DNA of 64,000 nucleotides. Origin: Annona cherimola (lineage: Eukaryota > Streptophyta > Magnoliopsida > Magnoliales > Annonaceae). The stretch covers positions 50,945,563 to 51,009,562 of the forward strand of contig CM059972.1 in NCBI GenBank assembly GCA_030490835.1. The letters are read 5' to 3'. The notes under the pieces were generated by a model. That model was not told where the DNA came from. It saw nothing but the letters and a program-made list of their open reading frames with translations, and did no database searches. The first letter of the stretch is position 1, and each line of letters opens with the position of its first letter. Of this stretch, positions 12,352-21,927 are shown piece by piece. A program made the translations under genes and the position numbers.

Positions 12352-12714
12352 GAATTTCACATGATTAAATGCACATTCTACTATCCCTACATGTCAGCTT
12401 GGTGTGTGCATTATTTATAAAATAAAAAAGTTAAAAAAAAATAGCAGCAACAACTCCTTGGACGTCCCTCCAATGCCACATACCCTATGCTCACTTTGAG
12501 CATTTTCTAGCTTCATAATGGTGAATGTCCTTTGCTGGATATTACTTGGATTTTTGCATTTTATATTAATGCATGAAATACCCTGAAAATGAGCTGCATT
12601 TGACACATAATTTTCCATTAAAATCTTGCATTAATTCCATGCACTCTAGCATTTAATGCATGGTACTCTTGAGGTGCAAAAGTCAACTATGCACACTTTT
12701 TCAATGCAGGCATT
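12352..12714 (-). mobile_element. Long LTR copy H, second segment
   Basis: Begins with the right GAATT duplication of solo LTR G (12352-12356) and runs to the Sirevirus start. It is AT-rich with no coding frame. Words such as GTGCAAAAGTCAACT echo the AAAAGTCAAC block of LTR copies A/C/D (39410, 52738), supporting its reading as minus-strand LTR continuing from 1-2646. Confidence 0.55.
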
Positions 12715-13564
12715 TGTTGAAAACATGTAGAAAATAAGCCAAGTTTGTGTTTACTAACATGTTTGTGAAGATGATTGAAGGTTATAAAAATGAAGAATAT
12801 GAAGCATGGAAAATCAAGTCGATTTTCAAGTCGACTCAGGCATCGACTTAGGCCAAGCCGATCCCCAAGTCGACTCCAGTAGTGACTTCAGCTCGTCATT
12901 TTCGTCCAGAGTTGAAAACAGGGAACCAAACTACCGAAGTCGCAAACGAAGTCGACTCCGCATGCGACTTGGGTGAAGTCACAGACCAAGTCGACTCCAG
13001 CTTCGACTTCGAGGCGTCATTTTCATCCAGAATTGAAATCAGGGACGAGAGCTGCCGAAGTCGCATCCCAAGTCGACTCCGCATGTGACTTGGGTGAAGT
13101 CGCAGACCAAGTCGACTCCAGCTTCGACTTTAGTGTGGAATTTTCTGAAAGAGTTAATTCAATGATAGATTTGAGTGGAGATGAAGATCAAGACAACTCA
13201 AACACTCAAATGAAGATCAAATGGAGAATCAAAGCAATCAGGGTTGCATGAATCCATCATGTTGGATCATGAACACTTACTTGGACATCTTCCATGCATT
13301 CCAAGATTCAAGTACTCAAGAACTCAAGAAAAGGAATCCAAGGTTTTCTATGAAAATAATCATACAGTGTTCCAAAGAGATATAAATCAAGGGAGAACAA
13401 TCAATATGAAGAAAATCAAGTGATCAAAGTCATCTCTGAAGATTTCAAGTTCAACTAGCAAGCTGAAGAAGTGAAGTCGCACCCGAAGTCGACTTCACCT
13501 GCGACTTGGGTCAAGTCGAGGGCCAAGTTGACCCAGACTGGAACTTGAAGAAGCTGCGAACAGG

Positions 13565-13681
13565 CGAAGTCGCACCCGAAGTCGACTCCATCTGCGACTT
13601 AGACGAAGTCGCACCCGAAGTCGACTCCATCTGCGACTTAGACGAAGTTGCACCCAAAGTCGACTCCACCTGCGACTTGTG
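13565..13681 (+). repeat. 39-base tandem repeat, three copies, in Sirevirus 5' LTR
   Basis: Three head-to-tail units start at 13565, 13604 and 13643, each beginning CGAAGTCGCACCCGAAGTCG (third unit with changes) and ending with GCGACTT. Units contain AAGTCG/CGACTT inverted pairs. Because 39 is a multiple of three, the array reads as a 13-residue repeat on both strands; this is not taken as coding. Confidence 0.85.
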
Positions 13682-13703
13682 TCGCAACGGTCGGAAAATT
13701 TTT

Positions 13704-13768
13704 GAACGTTGGCCCAATAAATGCTCGCCACCTACCTCCAAACGTTCCCTCGCAAATTATATAAGGCA
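13704..13768 (+). promoter_or_regulatory. Sirevirus LTR promoter: inverted repeat plus TATA box
   Basis: GAACGTTGG (13704-13712) and CCAAACGTTC (13738-13747) form an inverted repeat just upstream of TTATATAAGGC (13758-13768). The same arrangement is seen in the solo LTR at 44929-44962. In the 3' LTR (20686-20754) the right arm is mutated. TATA identity is a sequence match; promoter activity is inferred. Confidence 0.6.
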
Positions 13769-14446
13769 TTCAATATGAACAAGGAGGGTAGCTGAGAATT
13801 CATTGAATGAGCATAACTCTCATCTCTAAGAGCATTAAGTGATCAAGCCAACATCTAGAAGAAGAACCTTGCTTCCAAACTGCCAAGAGCTGCTTGCTGA
13901 ATCATTAAGCCTACGTTACAAGTTCTTCTCTACGCCAAATCTGCCTCTACACAACAGTAACGTGTAGAAACTTTCTTTTGTTATTTCTTGTTGTATTGAA
14001 CTTGATTTAGTTTGGGTAACTAAGATCAAGTGTAAGTAAAGTAGTGTGTGATTGGAGTGGAACTCGTCACCTACTTGTGGTGTGAATTGTTGATGCCCCC
14101 TAGAGCTGAAATCTAGAAGAGAGCAGTGGCTCTAGTTGTATTTGTGAAATACATAGTGGAACCCAAGTCACAAGAGGTGTGAGCTTGAAAGAGTAGAGTA
14201 GGGAAGGTTGTCCGAACCACTATAAAATCTTGTTTGTTGATATTTATTTCTGTTCTCTGCTCTATATTTCTTTCCATTTGCTTCTTCATAAAAGGGGATT
14301 GAATTAATCCGAGGTAAAGTTTCTGTTTAAGTTGAAAATTTTTAAATACCCAATTCACCCCTCCCCTCTTGGGTAATCACCATTAACTCGGGATCAACAA
14401 GTGGTAATCGTCATTAACTCGGGACCAACAGTATTTTCTCAACAAG

Positions 14447-14460
14447 TGGTATCAGAGCGG
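14447..14460 (+). other. Primer binding site (initiator-Met tRNA)
   Basis: TGGTATCAGAGCGG is complementary to the 3' end of plant initiator tRNA-Met and is the standard primer site of Sireviruses. It lies 16 bases after the second LTR end. Confidence 0.9.
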
Positions 14461-14492
14461 GTCTTTGAGTTTTACCAAAGAGATCTTTTGAT

Positions 14493-15425
14493 ATGGCATC
14501 CCAATCTACTTCCGTTCCCACTTTTGCCGAAGGCCAATCTTTTACTAGGCCACCATTGTTTGATGGGAACAATTTCGGCTATTGGAAGCTATGTATAAAA
14601 CAACTCATCATGGCTACAGTTATGGACTCTTGGATTGCTATCCAAGACGGTGTGACTTTGTCAATCGATGAAAGAGCTTCCAAATTGACCGATGAGGAAG
14701 TAAAAACTGTTAAGAGTAACGCTAAAGCTATGAACTCACTGTTTTGTGCTCTTACCACTTATGAATATGATAGAGTATCCTCTTGTCTAATTGTAAAAAA
14801 AATATGGGATACATTAACATCTATCTATGAAGGAACTTCTCAATTCCAAGGGACAAGGAGAAATATTTTGATTGGAGAGTTGGAAAGCTTTAGAATGCTA
14901 GATACAGAAAATATTTTTGAAATGTTTGCTAGATTCTCTAAAATTACTAATGCCTTGAAAGGTCTAGGAAAAGCAATTTCTGAATCTGAACAGGTCATGA
15001 AAATCTTAAGAGCTCTACCAAAATCTTGGACTCCAAAGATTACTGCGATAGAAGAAGCCAAGGACCTCAATACATTGAAACTAGAAGACCTTATTAGCTC
15101 ATTAATGTCACATGAGCTAATCAAGAGAAGAAATGAAGATCACCACAAAGGCAAAAGAGTCATTGCATTGAAATCGGCACATAACTCAGATGAGTCCACC
15201 TCCTCATCTCACAACGATGATGAAGACATTGCACTACTTACACGCAAATTTCAACAGTTTGTGAGAAAAGAAAAGAACTTCAAAGATTTCAAAGAAAGAT
15301 CACGAAAAGAGAAGAGGAAGAAGATTACAAAGTGCTATAGATGCGGTGGTATGGGACGTATGCAAACTCAATGTCCTACACCGGAAGAAATCAAAGGATC
15401 ATCAAGAAAGGAAGGAAAGATATGA
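14493..15425 (+). pseudogene. gag: Sirevirus gag, capsid and first zinc knuckle
   Basis: 310 codons from ATG at 14493, 33 bases after the primer site. The N-terminus has the DUF/UBN2-type copia gag signature (PPLFDGNNFGYWK, then W-x-AI-x-DG). The UBN2-like capsid domain spans roughly residues 70-200 (TLTSIYEGTSQFQ, MFARFSKI, ILRALPKSW). A basic region leads to a zinc knuckle at about 15333-15374 reading CYRCGGMGRMQTQC, in which the zinc-binding His is Arg (codon CGT at 15357). The frame stops at 15423 after a frame slip; the real continuation is in another frame from about 15400. It would act as structural protein of the cytoplasmic particle, but is not functional here. Confidence 0.9.
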
Positions 15426-16332
15426 AAGTAGAAAATTCCAAAGGCCGAAGGGAAGAGGAATGTACGTGAATGAAGAAACGTCATCAACAAGTAGCTTTTC
15501 AACAAATGATTTTGAAGCAGCAAATTGTGCAAGAATTTGTTGCATGGCTCGGATTGAGCAAGAAGAAAATTTGAACTCAACGGAAATTTTGGAAGAGCAA
15601 ACCACTTCAACAAAATGCACAAGTAATGAAGAGGTAACTTCCAAATTTTGTCATTCTCAATCTACTTATTCTTCTATTCAAGAATGTCTCAAATGTGCTG
15701 AATTAGAGGAATTACAACATGTATATGATTCATTATATGAGGAAATTAAAAAACTAGGAAACAAGTTATCATTAAAGAGACAACAATGCAATTCCATCAT
15801 TATTGTAAATGGAAAACTAGCTGAAAGTACATCAAAACTAAAAGAAGAAAATGAACTACTATTGAAGGAAGTGGAAAATTTGAAAAAGGAGAATGAATCC
15901 TTAAATGAATCATTAGCTAAATTCTCTAATCTATGAGAAAATGTGAAAATATTTCTAAACATGATCTCTCAAAACAATAAAAGAGGTCTTGGATACTCAA
16001 CATTTGAGCAAGGAGAAAGTAGCAAATTATGTGTGCTAACACTTGGGAAAAAACAAACTACACCTATCTACAAGCCCAAAGGGAAACATATTATGTGGAC
16101 TAGAAGGCTAACTTTTGAACCACTACATACTTGGAGGCCTACTCCTAGATTACCAATGGCTTTCAATTTTTGCAATAAGATGGGTCACAAGATTCATAGA
16201 TGCAACTTTAAGAAATTATATGACCATGGTGCAAAATTAGTTTGGGTTCCAAGAAACACAAGATTTGGGCTTTCAAAGATAGAACAACAAAGATTACATC
16301 AGTTTACTAACCCAAAAGGACCCATAAAATAG
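15426..16332 (+). pseudogene. Sirevirus gag C-terminal part with coiled coil
   Basis: Continues gag in the +1-shifted frame. It has a linker (RPKGRGMYVNEE), a Cys-containing ECLKCAELEEL stretch, then about 70 residues of Glu/Lys/Leu heptad-like sequence (SLYEEIKKL...KENESLNESL), a likely coiled coil typical of Sirevirus Gag. A TGA at 15934 interrupts it. In the same frame 15943-16332 follows with a degenerate second zinc knuckle (FNFCNKMGHKIHRC, first Cys replaced by Phe) and ends at 16332. A further frame change is needed to enter protease. Function is inferred from position and family. Confidence 0.8.
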
Positions 16333-16354
16333 GTACCAAAGAGATAAGATTTAT

Positions 16355-16648
16355 TTGTTCATTTTTCAGATATGTTTCAAGGCAAAGGCAAGCAACGTTT
16401 GGTTCATGGATAGTGGTTGCTCAAGGCATATGACTGGAGAAAGAAGGTTATTTCATAAACTCAAGCCTTGCAACGATGGAACTGTTGCTTTTGGAAACAA
16501 TGAGAAAGGTAAAATTAAAGGTAAAGGAAATATTAATAGTATTTCAAATGCATGTATGGAAGATGTATTATTTGTTGAAGGACTCAAGCATAATTTAATG
16601 AGTATTATCCAATTATGTAACAAAGGATACAAGGTTGTGTTTGAATAA
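16355..16648 (+). pseudogene. Ty1/copia protease domain remnant
   Basis: 98 codons with the aspartic protease motif WFMDSGCSRHMTG near the start (catalytic Asp in DSG kept), and VAFGN and the LKHNLMSIIQLC segment that normally follows in copia polyproteins. The protease would cut Gag-Pol. It lies in a different frame from gag and is ended by TAA at 16646. The start is a break point, not a genuine start codon. Confidence 0.88.
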
Positions 16649-16681
16649 TCAATATGTAATGTATTTGATGGAGAACATATC

Positions 16682-17890
16682 ATGTTTAGCGGAAAAAGAC
16701 ATAGAAATGTATATTTAGTTTCACTTGATGAACTAGATGGTCAATGTATAATGGCCATTGACAATTATCCATGGGTTTGGCATAAGAGGCTTGGGCATAT
16801 AAACATGACAAATATAAAGACCCTATTGAAGAAGAGTTTGGTAGAAGGATTGCCTAAATTGAAATATGACAAAGATAAAATTTGCAAGACATGTCAATTG
16901 TCAAAATAACCTAAAATGTCTTTCTCTACCAAAAACAAAATTTCCACCACTAGGCCACTTGAATTACTACACATGGATCTATATGGGCCATCCGACATTT
17001 TAACCATTGGTGGAAAGAAATATGTGTTTGTAATAGTTGATGATTTTTCAAGATTCACATGGGTAATTCTCTTAGCTAGCAAAGATGAAGTCTTCTCTAT
17101 GTTTGCAACTTTTTTAAATTTGGTGCAAAATGAAAAATAAAGTACTATTATGACCATTAGAAGTGATCATGGTGGTGAATTTGAAAATAAACGATTCATA
17201 GAATTATGCAATAAAAAAGGAATTCACCATACATTTTCTGCACCAAGAACTCCACAACAAAATGGAGTGCTAGAAAGGAAAAATAGAACCATACAAGAGA
17301 TGGCTAGAACAATGCTAAATGAGAGTAAATTATCCAAGAAATTTTGAGGTGAAGCTGTAAGTACAGCTTGTCATGTGTTGAATCGAGTTACCATTAGAGC
17401 TATCCTGAAAAAGACCTCATATGAGCTATGGAAAGGAAGAAAACCAAATATTTCTTATTTTCATGCTTTTGGATGCACATGCTATGTTTTGAACAATGGT
17501 AAAACCAACTTGGGAAAATTGGATACTAAGAGTGATGAAGCAATATTCCATGGTTACTCATCAAATAACAAAGCATATAAAGTCTTCAATAAAAGGAACC
17601 AAGTTGTAGAAGAGTCGATACATGTTGTTTTTAATGAATCTAATCCATGCTTTAAAAGAAAAGATGATTTAAGTGATGCAGATAAGATAACAAGTAGCCT
17701 TGAAAAATTGCATATGGAGAAGCAAGAAGAATCCATGGAGGAAAGGGTAAGTGAAGGTAATAACTCCTACAAACCTCCAACTTATTTAAAGTTCAAAAAT
17801 GTCCATCCAATTGAACAAGTTATAGGGAATGTCTATGAAGGTGTAAAGACTAGAAGGTCAAAACAAAATATTTGTGGACAATACACCTTT
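16682..17890 (+). pseudogene. Ty1/copia integrase remnant (HHCC, catalytic core, C-terminal)
   Basis: All parts are in the protease frame. The pre-integrase zinc domain (WHKRLGHINMTNI...CKTCQLSK) is at 16682-16909. The catalytic core begins at 16916 with LLHMDLYGP (first Asp) and VIVDDFSRFTWV. From 17150 come IRSDHGGEF (second Asp) and PQQNGVLERKNRTIQEMARTML (Glu), so the DD35E residues are visible. After 17375 comes the C-terminal part ([24 protein letters not shown]). Stops interrupt at 16907, 17138 and 17345; the last is TGA where FWGEA is expected, so TGG to TGA. Integrase would insert the DNA copy into the nuclear genome. Confidence 0.9.
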
Positions 17891-18860
17891 GTATCCAAAA
17901 TTGAACCATCCACTATAAACCAAGCCCTTGATGATGAAAACTGGATCATAACAATGCACGAGGAATTAAATCAATTTGAAAGAAACCAAGTTTGGCATCT
18001 TGTTCCAAGACCAAAAGATTGCATTGTCATTGGCACAAAATGGGTCTTTAGGAACAAATTAGATGAAAGTGGACTTGTGGTGAGAAACAAAGCTAGACTT
18101 GTGGCAAAGGGATACTCACAAGAAGAGGGAATAGACTTTGAGGAATCCTATGCTCCGGTTGCTAGATTAGAAGTCATTCGTATCTTACTAGCTTTTGCAT
18201 CTCATATGAACTTTAAATGGTTTCAAATGAATGTTAAAAGTGCATTTCTGAATTGTTATATAAATGAAGAGGTGTATGTTGAACAACCACCTGGATTTGA
18301 GGAGAAAGATCAATATAAATTTGTATACAAATTAACCAAAGCATTGTATGAATTAAAACAAGTCCCAAGAGCTTGGTATGAGAGATTAAACAAATTTTTG
18401 ATTGATCATGACTTCCAAAAGGGAAAGGTAGACACCACTTTGTTTATCAAGTACAAAGAAAAAGATATCTTGATTATTCAAGTTTATGTTGATGACATTA
18501 TTTTTGGTGCTACTAATGAGATTCTTTGTTAAGAATTTTCTGAGCTTATGCAGAAAGAATTTGAGATGAGTATGATGGGGGAGCTGAATTTCTTCCTTGG
18601 ACTACAAATTAAACAATCAAGTGAAGGGATCTTCATAAACCAGTCCAAGTACATCAAGGAAATGTTAAAGAAGTTTGGCATGGAAAACAGCAAAGGGGCA
18701 AACACGCCTATGAGCTCAACCATTAAAATTGACAAGGACGAGAAAGGCAAACCAGTCGATTTAAAATTATATAGAAGCATGATAGGTTCTTTATTATATT
18801 TAACTGCTTCTAGGTCTGATATATTGTTTAGTGTGTGTATGTATTCTAGATTTCAATCAT
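17891..18860 (+). pseudogene. Ty1/copia reverse transcriptase remnant
   Basis: RVT_2-type domain: [46 protein letters not shown], then [14 protein letters not shown], where the first catalytic Asp is Asn (MDVK expected, MNVK found). The YVDD motif ([10 protein letters not shown]) is kept. A TAA at 18530 splits the domain, which resumes at 18548 with FEMSMMGELNFFLGLQI and runs through the GSLLYLTASRSDI region. Loss of a catalytic Asp and the stop make it inactive. It would copy element RNA into DNA inside the particle. Confidence 0.92.
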
Positions 18861-19429
18861 GTCCAAAAGAATCACACTTGGTAGCTGTAAAAAGAATTTT
18901 CAGATATTTAGTAGATACTACCAACATAGGACTTTGGTATCCAAAGGGTTCTAATTTTGATCTAATCGGCTACTCGAATGCGGATTTTGCCGGCTACAAG
19001 GTAGATAGAAAAAGCACTAGTGGAACATGTTATTTTCTTGGGAATATGTTGGTTTCATGGTTTTCAAGAAAACAAACTAGTGTTGCTCTATCTACGGCGG
19101 AAGCCGAATATGTTGCCGCCGGGAGCTGTTGTGCTCAATTGCTTTGGATGAAACAACAACTTAGGGACTATGGCATGAATTTTAAAGATATACCTATTAG
19201 ATGTGATAATACAAGTGTCATATGTTTAACTAAAAATCCAGTATTGCATTCTAGGACCAAGCATATAGACATTAAACATCACTTTATTAGAGAACAAGTA
19301 GAAAATCATGATATATGTTTGGAATATGTAAGAACAGAAGATCAAATTGCAGATATATTCACCAAATCTCTAGCAAAAGAACCATTTTGTAAAATTAAAA
19401 ATGATATGGGTATGCTTGAATTAACTTAG
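18861..19429 (+). pseudogene. Ty1/copia RNase H remnant
   Basis: Same frame as reverse transcriptase. It shows GYSNADFAGYKVDRKSTSG (first acidic site Asp changed to Asn relative to GYSDADFAG), ALSTAEAEYVAAGSCCAQ (Glu kept), RCDNTSVICLTKNP (Asp kept), HIDIKHHFIRE and the C-terminal TEDQIADIFTKSL. It ends with TAG at 19427-19429. No open frame follows before the polypurine tracts. Confidence 0.92.
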
Positions 19430-19439
19430 ATAAGCACAA

Positions 19440-19750
19440 GTTGAGGGGGAGCACAGGTTCAGGGGGAGCACCCCACCATTTTTTGATAAATTGACAAAAA
19501 GGGGGAGAAGAGATCGGGATTTGAGTCTTCATTTTAAATGCGTGTATGAATGGTTTTAAGTCTTAAATGTTTGTATGAATAATTTTAACTTGTGATATAT
19601 TGGAAGAAATATGTATGTTAAACTCATGTTTTTTAACTTGTGATTTATTGAAATATATGTTAAAAATCAAAATGCAAAAATGGTTTGTTTTAAAGACATT
19701 GAAAGGTATATACTCAAATCAGTTTTATCAATCATCAAAAAGGGGGAGAT
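19440..19750 (+). other. Sirevirus 3' untranslated region with multiple polypurine tracts
   Basis: Holds TTGAGGGGGAGC (19440) and CAGGGGGAGC (19460), then AAAAAGGGGGAGAAGAG at about 19496 and AAAAAGGGGGAGAT ending at 19750, directly before the 3' LTR. The last is the primer for plus-strand synthesis. Repeated PPT copies are a known conserved trait of Sireviruses. Confidence 0.85.
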
Positions 19751-21388
19751 AGTTGGAAACATGTGGAAAATAAGCCAAGTTTATGTTTTGATGATTAATA
19801 AACCAATTTGAGTAAGTGTTGGTTACTAACATGTTTGTGAAGATGATTGAAGGTTATAAAAATGAAGAACATGAAGCATGGAAAGTCAAGTCGACTCCAG
19901 TAGCGACTTCAGCTCGTCATTTTCATCCAGAGTTGAAAATGGGGAACCAAGCTACCGAAGTCGCAAACGAAGTTGACTCCGCACGTGACTTGGGTGAAGT
20001 CGCGGACCAAGTCGACTCCAGCTTCCACTTCGAGGCATCATTTTCATCCAGAGTTGAAATCGGGGACGAGAACATCCGAAGTCGCATCCCAAGTCGACTC
20101 TGCATGCGACTTGGGTGAAGTCGCAGACCAAGTCGACTCCAGCTTCGACTTCAGTGCGGAAATTGCTGAACGAGTTAATTCAATGATAGATTTGAGTGGA
20201 GATGAAGATCAAGACAACTCAAACACTCAAATGAAGATCAAATGGAGAATCAAAGCAATCAGGGTTGCATGAATCCATCATGTTGGATCATGAACACTTA
20301 CTCGGACATCTTCCATGCATTCCAAGATTCAAGTACTTAAGAACTCAAGAAAAGGAATCCAAGGTTTTCTATGTAAATAATCATACCGTGTTCCAAAGAG
20401 ATATAAATCAAGGGAGAACAATCAATATGAAGAAAATCAAGTGATTAAAGTTATCTCTGAAGATGTCAAGTTCAACTAGCAAGCTGAAGAAGTGAAGTCG
20501 CACCCGAAACCGACTTCACCTGCGACTTGGGTCAATTTGAGGACCAAGTCGACCCAGACTGGAACTTGAAGAAGCTGCAAACAGGCAAAGTTGCACCCGA
20601 AGTCGACTCCATTTGCGACTTGGATTAAGTCGCACCCGAAGTCGACTCCACCTGCGACTTGGGTCGCAACGGTCGAAAAATTTTTGAACGTTGGCGCATT
20701 AAATGCGCGCCACCTACCTCCAAATGTTCGGATTCCCTCGCAAATTATATAAGGTATTCAATATGAACAAGGAGGGTAATTGAGAATTCATTGAATGAGC
20801 ATAACTCCCATCTCTAAGAGCATTAAGTGATCAAGCCAACATCTAGAAGAAGAACCTTGCTTCCAAACTGCCAAGAGCTACTTGTTGAATCATTAATCCT
20901 ACGTTAAAAATTCTTCTCTGCGCGAAATCTGCCTCTACACAACAGTAACGTGTAGAAACTTTCTTTTTTTTATTTCTTGTTGTATTAAACTTGATTTAGT
21001 TTTGGTAACTAAGATCAAGTGTAAGCAAAGTATTATGTGATTGGAGTGGAACTCGTCACCTACTTGTGCTGTGAATTGTTGATGCCCCCTAGAGCTGGAA
21101 TCTAGAAGAGAGCAGTGGCTCTAGTTGTATTTGTGAAATACATAGTGGAACCCAAGTCACAAGAGGTGTGAGCTTGGAAGAGTAGAGTAGGGAAGGTTGC
21201 CCGAACCTGTATAAAATCTTGTTTGTTGATAATTATTTCTGTTCTCTGCTCTATATTGCTTTCCATTTGCTTCTTCATAAAAGGAGATTGAATTAATCAG
21301 GGGTAAAGTTTCTGTTTAAGTTGAAAAATTTTAAATACCCAATTCACCCCTCCCCTCTTGGGTAATCACCATTAACTCGGGACCAAAA
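19751..21388 (+). repeat. 3' LTR of Sirevirus
   Basis: Starts AGTTGGAAACATGTGG (first base changed from T) right after the polypurine tract and ends ...CATTAACTCGGGACCAAAA. The last bases deviate from CCAACA, so the end is mutated or trimmed by a few bases. It has fewer AAGTCGACT units than the 5' LTR. Its TATA box is at 20745-20754. Confidence 0.85.
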
Positions 21389-21927
21389 TGTTAATCTCAT
21401 AATTTCATTCAACCGTTTCAAATTTCATCTCAATCCGATTTTCTTAGCTCAAGTTATAGCCGCTTAAAGTTAACGGTTGGATTTAAGATATGATCAATAA
21501 ATCACTACATTAATTTCATCAATAATTTTCATAAGCCAATAATTCTATAATACCAAGCCCAACATTATCAACTTCCATCTCAAATTTCACTTGAATCCGT
21601 CTTACAGGCGTTGAGTTATGAATTTTCTAGTGTTTTTCCACTTAACTTGACAATTATCATTTAAATTCTCATAATTCATATTAAAAAATGGAAAATGATT
21701 ATCCATGATATATTGGTGTATTTTAATCACCAACAATTTACTTTAATCCCATTGTCCCATATCAACTCGGAAGGATCAATCACATAATTATTGCTAATCC
21801 TTAACCCTAATTGCAATAATTAGCAAAATCTCAAAATCATTCAAAATTCATTAATTACACATATAATCACATACACATATTAATGCATACATTTGGGTCC
21901 TATATTGGTTTGGGTTTCACATCACCA
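21389..21927 (-). mobile_element. Long LTR copy H, third segment (LTR start)
   Basis: On the minus strand it begins TGTGAAACCCAAACCAATATAGG at 21927, the start word shared with E (33360, plus strand), and runs down to the Sirevirus junction. Part of it is an inverted copy of the DNA just to the right (22240-22330), for example ATTTCATCTCAATCC against GGTTTGAGATGAAAT. No coding capacity. Confidence 0.65.

Larger units (their letters stand above)
12715..14430 (+). repeat. 5' LTR of Sirevirus
   Basis: Starts TGTTGAAAACATG. Compared with the 3' LTR it lacks about 35 bases near 12750 (between short GTTT repeats) and has extra bases in the AAGTCGACT-rich zone near 12820. The end is ambiguous. A first LTR-like end (ATTAACTCGGGATCAACA) falls at 14399, and a second near copy (ATTAACTCGGGACCAACA) ends at 14430, apparently a local tandem duplication of about 31 bases. 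The solo LTR at 43968-45620 confirms GGGACCAACA as the true end word. Confidence 0.85.
12715..21388 (+). mobile_element. Sirevirus-type Ty1/copia retrotransposon, decayed
   Basis: A nearly complete element of about 8.7 kb: 5' LTR, initiator-Met primer site, gag, protease, integrase, reverse transcriptase, RNase H, several polypurine tracts and 3' LTR. The domain order is Ty1/copia. The large gag with a coiled-coil section and the repeated AAAAAGGGGGAGA tracts before the 3' LTR are known Sirevirus traits. No env-like frame follows RNase H (only about 320 bases remain before the LTR). Frameshifts in gag and at the gag/protease boundary, plus in-frame stops at about 15934, 16646, 16907, 17138, 17345 and 18530, make it inactive. 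A 120-base LTR stretch (13141 vs 20161 onward) differs at only about three or four positions, so the insertion is fairly recent. No target duplication was found (GCATT left, TGTTA right), and both ends carry changes. Confidence 0.9.

Noticed and set aside
13506..13778. Open frames on both strands with a 13-residue repeat (EVAPEVDS / CDLDEVAP type)
   Set aside because: They come from the 39-base tandem repeat in the Sirevirus LTR, whose period is divisible by three; frames are open on both strands and absent or broken in the sister LTR.
19430..19750. Possible env-like gene after RNase H, as in some Sireviruses
   Set aside because: Only about 320 bases remain before the 3' LTR, filled with polypurine tracts and AT-rich DNA without a frame.
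12710..21393. Target site duplication for the Sirevirus
   Set aside because: GCATT on the left and TGTTA on the right do not match, and both LTR termini carry changes, so I do not claim one.
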